A stretch of 61,353 nucleotides of DNA from Chroococcus sp. FPU101 (lineage in GTDB: Bacteria; Cyanobacteriota; Cyanobacteriia; Cyanobacteriales; Microcystaceae): assembly GCF_017312365.1 (NCBI RefSeq), contig NZ_BLJI01000027.1:1-61353 (forward strand), given 5' to 3'. A program made the position numbers and the translations under genes. This document shows positions 1 through 8,564 of the stretch, one piece after another. The stretch's first letter is position 1, and every line of letters starts with the position of its first letter. A model generated the notes under the pieces. That model saw only the letters and a list, made by a program, of their open reading frames with translations. It made no database searches and had not been told where the DNA came from.

Positions 1-50
1 CCTATGAAGTTTTCAAGGTTCGATTTGTATGATGTTTTTATCTTAAGCAA

Positions 51-68
51 TTTGTAACGGTTTGTAAA
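51..68 (-). promoter_or_regulatory. HLR1-like RpaB-binding site facing left
   Basis: On the minus strand this reads TTTACAAA-CC-GTTACAAA. That fits the HLR1 consensus of two (G/T)TTACA(A/T)(A/T) repeats separated by 2 bp, which is bound by the cyanobacterial response regulator RpaB. The minus strand also offers TTTACA, a 17-bp spacer and TAAGAT, so the site could overlap the promoter of a gene lying left of the window. It sits about 180 bp upstream of radC, so control of radC is possible but less likely. This is a match by eye only. Confidence 0.5.
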
Positions 69-250
69 GATATTTAACAATAGCTTTACTTGTGAGACTA
101 ATAAGTTTTTCTAATCAATAGTTAGTTTTAAGCTAAAACCGACCTCATCAAGCGTTTTTTTGAAAATTCAACTTTACATTTATTCATCTTGAATAGGCGA
201 GTCGATAACTTGGGCTATAACTGAGTCTAAAACCATGTGAATTCGTATTT

Positions 251-982
251 ATGACCTATAGCCTTAGAATTGCTGATATTCCCCTGAGTGAACGACCACG
301 TGAACGATTATTCTCGTTTGGTGCCAAAAATCTATCAACAGCAGAATTAATAGCGATTCTACTGGCTACAGGTCAAGGGAAAGGAAAACTATCAGCCGTT
401 GGACTAGGACAATACATTTTACAAGAGTTGAGCAAGTACAAACGAGAACCCCTTGATGTGTTAAGGGATATTAGTCCACAAGAATTGATGGAAATCCCAG
501 GAATTGGCCCAGCAAAAGCGACCACGATTCTAGCGGCCGTAGAATTAGGAAAAAGAGCTTTTTTATTGCGACCGAGTGAGCGAATGCTGATTGATAGTCC
601 AGATGCGGCAGCTTCGGCTCTGGGTCATGATTTAATGTGGCAACATCAAGAAAGATTTGCTGTCGTTTTACTGGATGTGAAAAATCAGTTAATTGGTACA
701 AAAGTGATTACAGTGGGGACAGCAACAGAAACGCTTGTACATCCAAGAGAAATTTTTCGAGAAGTGATTAAACAAGGTGCAACAAAGTTAATCATCGGAC
801 ATAATCACCCTTCAGGTAATCTAGAGCCAAGTCAGGATGATCTCTATCTCACTGAACAATTACTACAAGGAGCGCAGTATTTAGATATTCCGCTACTTGA
901 CCATCTCATTCTCGGCAATGGCAATCATCAAAGTTTGCGTCAGATCACCCTTTTATGGGAAAAATATCCTCAAAAAGAGTAA
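251..982 (+). CDS. radC: RadC family protein (JAB/MPN domain)
   Basis: This 243-residue protein has the two-part layout of the RadC/YicR family. A helix-hairpin-helix segment around residues 79-101 (IPGIGPAKA) resembles DNA-binding HhH motifs. The C-terminal half is a JAB1/MPN metalloprotease-like domain with an intact metal site, [14 protein letters not shown] at about residues 184-197, giving the HxH, Ser and Asp of the JAMM motif. Length is normal for the family. RadC was once called a DNA repair protein, but that role is not firmly established. It appears to be a stand-alone gene, separated from the next small gene by about 120 bp with no clear terminator. Confidence 0.93.
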   Translation: MTYSLRIADIPLSERPRERLFSFGAKNLSTAELIAILLATGQGKGKLSAVGLGQYILQELSKYKREPLDVLRDISPQELMEIPGIGPAKATTILAAVELGKRAFLLRPSERMLIDSPDAAASALGHDLMWQHQERFAVVLLDVKNQLIGTKVITVGTATETLVHPREIFREVIKQGATKLIIGHNHPSGNLEPSQDDLYLTEQLLQGAQYLDIPLLDHLILGNGNHQSLRQITLLWEKYPQKE

Positions 983-1105
983 CACAATCATGTTGTTGAT
1001 ACAGTATAGTGATCACGTCAATCATCAGTCAAAGCCTTTAGCCGACTTGATTGACTCCCCTAAGCTATGGTTAAGATAAAATGAATCCACTTTAAGCGAA
1101 AAATA

Positions 1106-1312
1106 ATGCCCAGTAAAAAAATTCAAGTGCGGGAGTACACTGTCAGATCTCATGAACGCACTATCCACACTAGAACGTTTAAGTTTATTTGCTCTTATTG
1201 TAACCAGACTTGTGAAAGAGAAACTTACGCTACCGCCTGCCCTATGTATTGTAACGAGTGCAGTGATATTAAGAGCAAGCGTTTATTCTCTAAGACCAAA
1301 TTTAAAAAGTAG
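1106..1312 (+). CDS. small zinc-ribbon-like hypothetical protein
   Basis: This 68-residue basic protein contains two CxxC pairs (Cys29/Cys32 and Cys49/Cys52) plus Cys36 and Cys45. The pattern suggests a small zinc ribbon or treble-clef fold. The flanks are rich in Lys and Arg, so nucleic-acid or ribosome binding is plausible, but I do not recognise a named family. The stop codon is only 9 bp before the next gene, so the two are probably co-transcribed. The start ATG at 1106 follows an A-rich leader. No function is assigned. Confidence 0.7.
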   Translation: MPSKKIQVREYTVRSHERTIHTRTFKFICSYCNQTCERETYATACPMYCNECSDIKSKRLFSKTKFKK

Positions 1313-1321
1313 AGTAGAGTC

Positions 1322-2050
1322 ATGCTAAAAATTCCACCACCACCAGATCCTCCACAGAGTTCGGAACAATGGTTAAATGAATTAGCCACTTACTACAGGC
1401 AACTTGTCAGCTACCATCAACAGGCTGCTCAAACCGCCGCTAGACAACTGGCACATTTAGAAGTTTTATTAGGTTATGACCCCCAATTAGAGTCACAAGA
1501 TTGGTTAACCGAAGCTCAAACCATTGACAGCACACAAAAACGTCTTGATCTTGCATCTTTTCCTCAACTCTCCCCCTATGAGTCAAACTCTACAAAAGGG
1601 CTAATCAAGCAAATTGCTGCGTTATTGGTCATTGAGAGAGGCCATGTCCTACATATTGACTACATCGTTAGAAAACTTTATGGTCAACCCAACAGCGAAA
1701 ACCTTGACTCGCTTAAAGCAGAAGTCATGTCGGCTTTAGAAGAGGGTGAAGCTCAAAGGATGTGGTCGTCTGTCCCCGATGCTCCCGACTGTTGGACGCT
1801 TGATCAAGATGAGCTAACCCCCATTGATAAGGAGGAGACAACCTTAACCACAGCAGAAGTGATTCGACTCCTTAATATTAGTCAGAAAACCCTTTCTAGA
1901 ATCAAAAGCAAATACGCTGAAGAATTACTGGAGGGAACACATTACTTAGTAGACTCGCGCAACTGGCATCATTGGAAATCAGCAGGGGTTGAATTACTGA
2001 GAAACCTAGTCAAACAATCTAATCAGACCTCAAGGTCAAAGGCGCGTTAA
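1322..2050 (+). CDS. putative DNA-binding protein, coiled coil plus two HTH-like segments
   Basis: This 242-residue protein is not from a family I can name. Residues about 10-50 are Gln/Ala/Leu-rich and likely form a helical coiled coil. A middle segment around residues 100-155 (HVLHIDYIVRKLYG) looks like a winged-helix/HARE-type HTH. A C-terminal segment from about residue 178 (TTAEVIRLLNISQKTLSR) looks like a MerR- or excisionase-type helix-turn-helix, followed by a short wing. Two DNA-binding-like modules suggest a regulator or a DNA-structure protein. It lies 9 bp after the zinc-ribbon gene and 3 bp before tsaB, so it probably sits in an operon with them. The function is inferred from fold-like patterns only. 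Confidence 0.65.
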   Translation: MLKIPPPPDPPQSSEQWLNELATYYRQLVSYHQQAAQTAARQLAHLEVLLGYDPQLESQDWLTEAQTIDSTQKRLDLASFPQLSPYESNSTKGLIKQIAALLVIERGHVLHIDYIVRKLYGQPNSENLDSLKAEVMSALEEGEAQRMWSSVPDAPDCWTLDQDELTPIDKEETTLTTAEVIRLLNISQKTLSRIKSKYAEELLEGTHYLVDSRNWHHWKSAGVELLRNLVKQSNQTSRSKAR

Positions 2051-2053
2051 CAT

Positions 2054-2656
2054 ATGAGTTATGCTTTAGCTCTTCATACGAGCAGTTCTGAACTAGGATT
2101 AGCCATTAATAATTTCTGGGATGATAGTCGTTGTCAAGTTTGGGACTTAGACCGTAATCTCTCTAACTATTTACATCAATACTTAACTGAATTTTTAGCT
2201 CCGCAAACTTGGCATGAGCTTAAATTGATCGCTATTGCTCAAGGCCCAGGTAGCTTTACCAGTACCCGTATTGGTGTGGTCACAGCTAGAACTTTAGCTC
2301 AACAGCTAAATTGTCCTTTGTTTGGCATTTCCACTTTAGCCGCTTTTGCTTGGTCAATTCGGACACTCTATCCTAATGGAACTGCTCTTGCTTTACAAAT
2401 GCCTGCCACTAGAGGGCAATTGTATACGGCGATTTATCGAGTGAATGAGGACAAAATCAGATCAGATTTATCAGATGTTCTCATGAACCAAGTCTCTTGG
2501 GTAGAATATTTACAATCTTTTGCCAGTTCTTATCAATTAGTTGAGTTACCAACCCATCTAGGTCACACAGTATCTAGTGTATTAGAACTCGCGTATCAAG
2601 AATGGCAAACGGGAAAACAACCTCAATGGAATACTGTTATTCCCTTTTATGGGTAA
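2054..2656 (+). CDS. tsaB: TsaB, partner protein of t6A37 tRNA modification
   Basis: This 200-residue protein belongs to the YeaZ/TsaB branch of the ASKHA family. TsaB partners TsaD and TsaE in transferring the threonylcarbamoyl group to A37 of ANN-decoding tRNAs in the cytoplasm. The hallmark segment AIAQGPGSFTSTRIGVVTAR is present near residues 71-90, and the N-terminus (ALALHTSSSELGLAI) matches the usual first beta strands. The length fits cyanobacterial members. It starts 3 bp after the preceding gene. A YrdC/Sua5-type protein at 38576 could supply the threonylcarbamoyl-AMP substrate. Confidence 0.93.
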   Translation: MSYALALHTSSSELGLAINNFWDDSRCQVWDLDRNLSNYLHQYLTEFLAPQTWHELKLIAIAQGPGSFTSTRIGVVTARTLAQQLNCPLFGISTLAAFAWSIRTLYPNGTALALQMPATRGQLYTAIYRVNEDKIRSDLSDVLMNQVSWVEYLQSFASSYQLVELPTHLGHTVSSVLELAYQEWQTGKQPQWNTVIPFYG

Positions 2657-2669
2657 TAACTACGCCAAG

Positions 2670-2715
2670 AAGTCAGCCACAAGCCTTGATTTTTTCGTCG
2701 GGGAACGGCTGACTT
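2670..2715 (+). terminator. hairpin downstream of tsaB
   Basis: AAGTCAGCC at 2670-2678 is the exact reverse complement of GGCTGACTT at 2707-2715, giving a 9-bp stem with a 28-base loop just after tsaB. There is no U-tract after it, so it is either a weak terminator or an mRNA-stabilising hairpin. Confidence 0.4.
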
Positions 2716-2778
2716 AACTTATTTAGCGTAGCTTTGACACTTGTTAGAAAATTTTATTGATATTATTTCTCAACAATA

Positions 2779-2807
2779 TTGACAAGAATTATTAATAAAG
2801 CTATATT
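2779..2807 (+). promoter_or_regulatory. consensus sigma-70-type promoter
   Basis: TTGACA at 2779-2784, a 17-bp spacer and TATATT at 2802-2807 form one of the best -35/-10 pairs in the window. The start point would be near 2814. It lies in the tsaB-crtH gap and points to the candidate small RNA that ends at the terminator at 2837-2877. Confidence 0.65.
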
Positions 2808-2813
2808 AATTGA

Positions 2814-2877
2814 AGTGTTCTCCTCTCAAGGATCGGCAGGTGGGAGTGAAGTCTCTAGGCTACTCCCCTGTTTTTTT
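2814..2877 (+). ncRNA. candidate small RNA, about 64 nt, with intrinsic terminator
   Basis: A consensus promoter just upstream predicts a transcript starting near 2814. It would end at a strong terminator: a stem between 2837-2847 and 2862-2870 (9 pairs with a 2-base bulge), followed by seven T residues at 2871-2877. Between start and terminator lies an unpaired CU-rich segment, TTCTCCTCTCAAGG (2818-2831), the kind of exposed sequence that could pair with ribosome binding sites. It lacks the Yfr1 core motif and the GGAAACA motifs of Yfr2. It could also be an attenuated leader of crtH, whose start is 81 bp beyond the T-run. It is unassigned. Confidence 0.5.
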
Positions 2878-2957
2878 CAAAATATTTCAGATGTAAAGAC
2901 GCGATAAACTTAAGAATTAGACCATTAATTTTTAAGGACATTAACGAGACTAGCACT

Positions 2958-4460
2958 ATGACACGACAAAACGACTACGATGTAATTGTCATTGGTTCTG
3001 GGATTGGCGGACTGGTTACAGCCACTCAACTCGCAGCAAAAGGGATCAAGGTGTTAGTCCTAGAACGCTATTTAATCCCTGGTGGTAGTGCAGGATATTT
3101 TGAACGAGAAGGATATCGTTTTGATGTTGGCGCATCGATGATTTTTGGCTTTGGGAAACAGGGAACAACCAATTTATTGACCCGCGCATTAGAGGCAGTT
3201 GATGTTAATCTAGAAACGATCGCAGACCCAGTACAGATTCATTATCATTTACCCAATAGCTTAGATTTAAAAGTTCACCGAAACTACGGAAAGTTTTTAG
3301 ATGAACTTATTGCCTATTTTCCCCACGAAGCACAAGGAATACGGCAATTTTATGATGAATGCTGGAAGGTGTTTAATTGTCTTAATGCGATGGAACTGCT
3401 TTCATTAGAAGAACCTCGTTATCTTATGCGGGTGTTTTTTCAGCATCCGATGCAATGTCTAGGTTTGGTGAAATATTTACCTCAAAATGCAGGAGATGTA
3501 GCCCGTCGCTATATTAAAGATCCGCAATTATTGAAATTCATTGATATGGAGTGTTATTGTTGGTCAGTTGTGCGGGCCGATGAAACACCGATGATTAATG
3601 CAGGGATGGTTTTTAGCGATCGTCATTATGGCGGGATCAACTATCCTAAAGGTGGAGTGGGACAAATTGCCCAAAAACTGGTTGAAGGACTGCTTAAAAA
3701 TGGTGGTGAAATTCAGTATAAAGCCAGAGTTACCCAAATTATCTTAGAACATGGTAAAGCGATTGGAGTTGAGTTAGCCAACGGCAAACAATATTATGCT
3801 AAACGCATTGTTTCTAATTCAACTCGTTGGGATACCTTTGAAAAACTATTATCACCCGAAGCAATGCCACCGAAAGAAAAACGTTGGCAAAAACGCTATC
3901 AGAAATCATCAAGTTTTTTAAATTTACATCTTGGAGTCAAAGCGGACGTTTTACCCATCGGTACAGAGTGTCATCATATTCTTCTAGAAAACTGGGAAAA
4001 CATGGAATCTGAACAAGGAACAATTTTTGTTTCCATTCCCACTCTACTCGATCCGAGTTTAGCACCCGAAGGATATCATATTATTCACACTTTCACCCCC
4101 AGTTGGATCGATAATTGGAAAGACCTTTCACCTAAAGAATACGAAACGAAAAAAGAAATAGCCGCTAACCATCTTATTAACCGTTTAGAAAAGATCTTCC
4201 CCAGTTTGATTGATGGATTAGATTATCAAGAAGTCGGAACCCCCCGTACTCATCGACGCTTTTTGGGTCGAGAAGATGGCACTTATGGCCCTATTCCACG
4301 TCGTAAACTTCCAGGATTATTGACCATGCCGTTTAACCAAACTGCTATTTCTGGACTCTATTGTGTTGGAGATAGTACGTTTCCTGGTCAAGGATTAAAT
4401 GCAGTTGCGTTTTCTGGGTTTGCCTGTAGTCATCGAATAGCCGTTGATTTAGGTCGATAA
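2958..4460 (+). CDS. crtH: carotene cis-trans isomerase (CrtISO/CrtH)
   Basis: This 500-residue flavoprotein isomerises poly-cis lycopene to all-trans lycopene in carotenoid synthesis, at the membrane. An FAD-binding Rossmann motif, [19 protein letters not shown], lies near residues 11-29. The usual family stretch with [18 protein letters not shown] follows at about residues 41-58. Near the C-terminus [19 protein letters not shown] (from about residue 468) is the second FAD-contacting motif. The length matches CrtH better than the desaturases CrtP and CrtQ. The gene stands alone downstream of the candidate sRNA and its terminator. RAMP-type retinol saturases are the nearest alternative. Confidence 0.9.
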   Translation: MTRQNDYDVIVIGSGIGGLVTATQLAAKGIKVLVLERYLIPGGSAGYFEREGYRFDVGASMIFGFGKQGTTNLLTRALEAVDVNLETIADPVQIHYHLPNSLDLKVHRNYGKFLDELIAYFPHEAQGIRQFYDECWKVFNCLNAMELLSLEEPRYLMRVFFQHPMQCLGLVKYLPQNAGDVARRYIKDPQLLKFIDMECYCWSVVRADETPMINAGMVFSDRHYGGINYPKGGVGQIAQKLVEGLLKNGGEIQYKARVTQIILEHGKAIGVELANGKQYYAKRIVSNSTRWDTFEKLLSPEAMPPKEKRWQKRYQKSSSFLNLHLGVKADVLPIGTECHHILLENWENMESEQGTIFVSIPTLLDPSLAPEGYHIIHTFTPSWIDNWKDLSPKEYETKKEIAANHLINRLEKIFPSLIDGLDYQEVGTPRTHRRFLGREDGTYGPIPRRKLPGLLTMPFNQTAISGLYCVGDSTFPGQGLNAVAFSGFACSHRIAVDLGR

Positions 4461-4512
4461 ATTGGGAAGAATAATATTATAAACTCTTGAGTCTATAGAG
4501 CGATAGATTTAC

Positions 4513-4531
4513 CCCTAAGCTCATGTTAGGG
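4513..4531 (+). terminator. small hairpin after crtH
   Basis: CCCTAA at 4513-4518 pairs exactly with TTAGGG at 4526-4531 over a 7-base loop, 53 bp after the crtH stop codon. It is followed by an A-rich rather than a T-rich run, so termination is uncertain. Confidence 0.3.
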
Positions 4532-4618
4532 TGGATAAAATTTAGTCAATTGTTTGTTTTATCAAATCAATTGGGCATATAGATTGAGAAGCTAATTACT
4601 CTTTGATATCATCCTAAA

Positions 4619-5983
4619 ATGGAGATCCCTAACGAGTCAGATTTTCAGAAAAACATACTTGACTTGATTTATAACAGTCCAGACTCTCAGGCAATGCTTC
4701 GGGAAATCGCCGAAAAATGTGGAAATATTTTGAGAGTCGATAGCTGTGTGATTATAGCAGGAGTTGGTTCTTTAGAAACGACACAACTTGGTTTTTGGCA
4801 TCAAAATCAGGTTCAGTTTACTTTAACAGAATCTTTTTTATCTCATCCTGAAATTAACACAGTTTTAGCAACAGAGCAGCCCTGTGCTTTATCCAATGAC
4901 TTAGCAGAAATTTTATCAGTCACAACCCTATTAGGTGCCAGAACACAATTTCAGGGAAGCGTTAACGGTTTTATGATTTTGGGTAAAATTAATCAATCTT
5001 GGACAATCGACGACTCTAATCAACTGCTTATAATGAGTAAGTATGTATCAATTGGTTCGGCACTTGCTTTAGGCTCATCTTCAAGGTTATCTCAATCTCA
5101 ACCAGAAAATCGTAGCGTCATCAATATTAATCGAGGGAATTCAATTTCAGAAATTCCAATTATGAGACGGTTGTACAATGTAACTCGTGATTATCGCGAA
5201 CAGCAAATTTATTTACTAGAACAAGAAAGACAGTTAAATGAGAAAAAAAATGACATTATTGCAGCAATTAGCGATAAAGCAAGAAACCCTTTAGCAACCA
5301 TGAAACTCGCAATTGACACACTCAGTAACCGAGAGCGAAAGCTTCCTCCTCAAAGTCAAGAAACATACTGGAATATCCTCAGACAAGAATGGAATAAGCT
5401 AAATGAACTCATTAATAGTATTGTGACATTAAAGAAATTACAATCTAAAGAAATTACATATCAACCGCAACTGATTAATCTTAACGCTATTATTAAAAAG
5501 CTAGAATCAGCATTGAGAAAACAGTGGAATTATGAACAACGAAAAGCTTTATCTTTGAATATTGATTTTTCCGAGTCTCCTAGCCATATTTATACAGATT
5601 TACAACATTTAGAAAATCTTTTACAAGAATTATTAACAAATGCTATTCATTTTTCGGAGGCTGAACAAACAATTTTTGTTAAACTCAGTCAAATGAATAT
5701 TGACAGAAACAAAGCAGTGTGTATTAGTATAACTAATACTGGTTTGGGTATTTCTGCTACTGAAAAAGAATCTATTTATGAACCATTTTATCGTAGCAAA
5801 GGGGCTATAGAAAAAGGAATTCCAGGTGTAGGAGTTGGTTTAGCAGTTGTTAAAGAATTAGTTGAATTCTTAGGCGGTAAGATAGAAATGACTAGCAACC
5901 CTATTAACAATTCTAATTATTATATGACTTGTTTTACAATAATCATCCCTTTAAAGCTTGATCATCATATTTCTGCATCATAA
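4619..5983 (+). CDS. GAF-domain sensor kinase lacking the phospho-acceptor histidine
   Basis: This 454-residue protein has an N-terminal GAF-like region (about residues 15-150), a helical HisKA-like region (about 190-285) and a HATPase_c domain (about 320-440). At the H-box, where ISHELRTPL is expected, it reads ISDKARNPL, with Asp219 in place of the phosphorylated His. The ATP-binding boxes are kept: an N-box with LLTNAIHFSEA, a G1 box with NTGLGI and a G2 box with GVGVGLAVVKEL. It may therefore bind ATP without autophosphorylating, or act through a partner. Its stop codon overlaps the start of the ABC1 kinase gene by one base (TAATG), implying translational coupling. No membrane segment is seen. 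Confidence 0.85.
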   Translation: MEIPNESDFQKNILDLIYNSPDSQAMLREIAEKCGNILRVDSCVIIAGVGSLETTQLGFWHQNQVQFTLTESFLSHPEINTVLATEQPCALSNDLAEILSVTTLLGARTQFQGSVNGFMILGKINQSWTIDDSNQLLIMSKYVSIGSALALGSSSRLSQSQPENRSVININRGNSISEIPIMRRLYNVTRDYREQQIYLLEQERQLNEKKNDIIAAISDKARNPLATMKLAIDTLSNRERKLPPQSQETYWNILRQEWNKLNELINSIVTLKKLQSKEITYQPQLINLNAIIKKLESALRKQWNYEQRKALSLNIDFSESPSHIYTDLQHLENLLQELLTNAIHFSEAEQTIFVKLSQMNIDRNKAVCISITNTGLGISATEKESIYEPFYRSKGAIEKGIPGVGVGLAVVKELVEFLGGKIEMTSNPINNSNYYMTCFTIIIPLKLDHHISAS

Positions 5984-7653
5984 TGCTAACTCAAAGTTCT
6001 TCCTCTCAAACCTTACGTTGGCAACGTTCTAAATCTAATCCTTTGCGTCGTCAAATCGAAATTTTTCTTATCACAACACAATTTTTATTCTTTTTATGGT
6101 GGGATCAGCTTTTTAGGAGAAATTCTGCTTATATCCGACAACAACGCGCTAAATGGCTTGTTAAACAATTACTGAATTTAGGGCCAACTTTTATTAAAAT
6201 TGGACAATCTTTATCAACTCGTGCGGATCTAATTCCTCTAGAATATGTTCAGGCATTCAGTCAACTACAAGATCGTGTTCCAGAATTTAGTAGTATTGAA
6301 GCGATTAATATTATAGAAACTGAATTAGGAAAACCCATTACAGAACTATTTCAAACTTTTGATTCTATTCCTCTTGCTTCAGCTAGTTTAGGGCAAGTCC
6401 ATCGAGCAAAATTATATTCTGGTGAAGAAGTCGTTGTTAAAGTTCAACGAACAGGGTTAGAACAATTATTTAATTTAGATTTTGCTGTTGTTGCCCAACT
6501 AATTCAAGTAATTAATATTTTGCCGACGATTCGCAAATATCATTTAGAAGAAATTTATATTGAATTTTTTGAATTATTATTATCAGAAATTGATTATATT
6601 AATGAAGGAAAGAATGCAGATCGTTTTCGAGAAAATTTTAAAGATTATCCGCAAGTTAAAGTCCCTCTTGTTTATTGGGACTATACCAAGAAAAAAGTTT
6701 TAACCTTAGAATATTTGCCAGGAATAAAAGTCGATGACAGAAAAAGTTTATCTGAACAAGGAATCGATCTTGATCAAGTTATTCAAACGGGCATTTGTTC
6801 TTATTTAAAACAATTATTAATTGATGGTTTTTTTCAATCTGATCCGCATCCAGGAAATATGGCGGTTGATTTACAAGGAGAGTTAATATTTTATGATTTT
6901 GGCACAATGGCAGAAGTTAAATCAATGGCTAAAGATCAGATGATAAAAACTTTTATGGCTGTTTTAAAAAAAGATACTGATGAGGTTTTAGAAACGCTGA
7001 TTTATATGGGATTAATCGAACCAATTTCTGATTTAAAAGGAGTGAGGAGAATTATTCAATTTTTGTTAGATGAATTTCGAGATAAACCCGTAGATATTAA
7101 AGCATTTGAACGAATAAGTGAAGAAGTTTATCTAATGTTTAAACAACAACCTTTCCGTTTACCTTCTCAAATGACATTTATTATAAAATCTATAACAACT
7201 TTAGATGGAATTGCACGCGCTTTAGATCCAAAATACAATTTATTAGCAGCTAGCCAACCTTTTGTCATGAGCATTACAATGTCTGATAATAAAGGAAATC
7301 TGATTTTAAATGTAGCAAAACAAACAGCTAATGTAATTAAACAATCTATTCTTAATTTTGCGAGTAAAGGTCAACAGATGCGACAACTACAAAATAAAAT
7401 TGAACAAGGAGAATTAGAATTTAGAGTACGTTCATTAGAAAGTGAACGAACTTTGAAAAAGATTTATCTAGCCATTAAAGGATTAATTTATACTTTACTA
7501 ACAGGTGTCAGCATTTTTACCGCATTTGCCTTATTAACTACAGCTTATAGTAAATTTGCCATCATTGTTTTTGGACTATCAGGACTTTTCAGTTTATTTG
7601 TCTTGCGGTGTTTAATTACATTAATGATTCGGGATAGAATGGATAAAGTTTAG
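5983..7653 (+). CDS. ABC1/AarF/UbiB family atypical kinase
   Basis: This 556-residue member of the ABC1 (ADCK/UbiB) family is an atypical protein-kinase-like ATPase linked to quinone and isoprenoid lipid metabolism in membranes. The family KxGQ motif is seen as FIKIGQSLSTRADLIP (about residues 70-85), and the Ala-rich nucleotide loop as PLASASLGQVHRAKLY (about 130-145). The catalytic and metal-binding motifs QSDPHPGNM and DFGTMAE follow (about 285-310). Two hydrophobic segments near the C-terminus (about 495-550) would anchor it. The start ATG overlaps the stop of the sensor-kinase gene by one base. Cyanobacteria have several paralogs, so the exact substrate is unknown. Confidence 0.92.
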   Translation: MLTQSSSSQTLRWQRSKSNPLRRQIEIFLITTQFLFFLWWDQLFRRNSAYIRQQRAKWLVKQLLNLGPTFIKIGQSLSTRADLIPLEYVQAFSQLQDRVPEFSSIEAINIIETELGKPITELFQTFDSIPLASASLGQVHRAKLYSGEEVVVKVQRTGLEQLFNLDFAVVAQLIQVINILPTIRKYHLEEIYIEFFELLLSEIDYINEGKNADRFRENFKDYPQVKVPLVYWDYTKKKVLTLEYLPGIKVDDRKSLSEQGIDLDQVIQTGICSYLKQLLIDGFFQSDPHPGNMAVDLQGELIFYDFGTMAEVKSMAKDQMIKTFMAVLKKDTDEVLETLIYMGLIEPISDLKGVRRIIQFLLDEFRDKPVDIKAFERISEEVYLMFKQQPFRLPSQMTFIIKSITTLDGIARALDPKYNLLAASQPFVMSITMSDNKGNLILNVAKQTANVIKQSILNFASKGQQMRQLQNKIEQGELEFRVRSLESERTLKKIYLAIKGLIYTLLTGVSIFTAFALLTTAYSKFAIIVFGLSGLFSLFVLRCLITLMIRDRMDKV

Positions 7654-7657
7654 TGTT

Positions 7658-7695
7658 ATATATTGAACAAACTTTGAGTTAAAAATTCAATATAT
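7658..7695 (+). terminator. AT-rich hairpin after the ABC1 gene
   Basis: ATATATTGAA at 7658-7667 is the perfect reverse complement of TTCAATATAT at 7686-7695. This gives a 10-bp stem only a few bases after the ABC1 kinase stop codon. The pairing is all A-T apart from one G-C pair, so it is a weak terminator candidate. Confidence 0.35.
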
Positions 7696-7725
7696 GTTAT
7701 AATACATATATATAAGTGAACATAA

Positions 7726-8043
7726 ATTCCGATTCCAGCAAATATTAATTCTCTGATTGAACGCTTTAATTATGAATTAGCTCGACTTGATGAGGAAGTA
7801 AGAGTTGGAATCAGTCAAACTAAAACTTTTCTCAAACGTTTTCCCAACAACACCATACTTATTCAGTTAGAGGTTGATAGAAGACGGATTAAAATAATTA
7901 TTGATAATTTCCTAGAAACCGATAGGGTGACAGATGAAGATATTCAATAAATAGGAGAAACTATATTAACAGAACTAGGGAGAGTGATAGAAGCTAAATT
8001 AGCAGTAATTGAAATAGTAAAACGTTTGGAGGATATGCAATGA
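7726..8043 (+). pseudogene. decayed small helical protein gene with internal stop
   Basis: One reading frame from 7726 to the TGA at 8041-8043 encodes a coherent helical, charged protein (starting IPIPANINSLIERFNYEL). It is interrupted by a TAA at 7948-7950, after which about 30 more codons continue in the same frame. There is no ATG, GTG or TTG at its beginning, and an in-frame TAA lies at 7723-7725. The pattern resembles a family of small cyanobacterial proteins with a long helical N-part, recalled from general knowledge and not checked. Loss of both start and continuity indicates a pseudogene. Its last codons overlap the next small ORF by four bases (ATGA), as in a former operon. Confidence 0.6.
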
Positions 8044-8171
8044 CAAAGCAACAACTAGATCAACACAAGCTATTAGAGTTTTTGGAACTTGCTAAAAAAG
8101 CTGAACAAAATCTGAAGGATAGTAGTGAAAATTTAAGCAATTTAATAGATAATATTGCATTTAAAAGCTAA
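8040..8171 (+). CDS. 43-residue hypothetical protein
   Basis: This short frame starts at an ATG that overlaps the TGA of the decayed upstream gene by four bases. A GGAGG-like ribosome binding site lies about 8 bases upstream (8029-8033). The product is charged and helical: MTKQQLDQHKLLEFLELAKK at the N-terminus, then a Glu/Lys/Ser-rich half. The ribosome binding site and the coupled start argue that it was a real gene, but with its partner broken it may be a remnant. Function unknown. Confidence 0.45.
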   Translation: MTKQQLDQHKLLEFLELAKKAEQNLKDSSENLSNLIDNIAFKS

Positions 8172-8564
8172 GATAAAATCGTAAGCATAGTTGTAGATTG
8201 ACAATGAAAGCTTGATTTATTTTACTTTTTATTTATATAGAAATTAAATTACAAAATTAAGAAATCCTAAGAATGATTGATTTGCTTTATCTTGTAATTG
8301 AAGTTCATATTTTTCGATTTGCTTTCTAATTAAGTCAAAGAATTGTATATTAGTCCGTAACCTAAAAAATGAGAGTTTATCGTCAATTTTAACAACTAGA
8401 GATAATACACATCATCATTATTGTTCAACTTAAATATTAAGTTTTGTATCTTTAATCATCCTTAACACATTGTAAAGTGTCTGCTCAAAACATCCATCAG
8501 CCTGAGACAATCAAAAACAGTCACGTTATTATTTTTTTACTCAATCGGGCTTATTGGAGAACTT
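8172..8564. other. AT-rich upstream region of chlB
   Basis: About 390 bp without a credible gene. It presumably holds the chlB promoter. I could not place convincing -35/-10 boxes or an NtcA or HLR1 site. The only clear signal is a GGAG ribosome binding site at about 8555-8558 before the chlB ATG. Confidence 0.5.
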
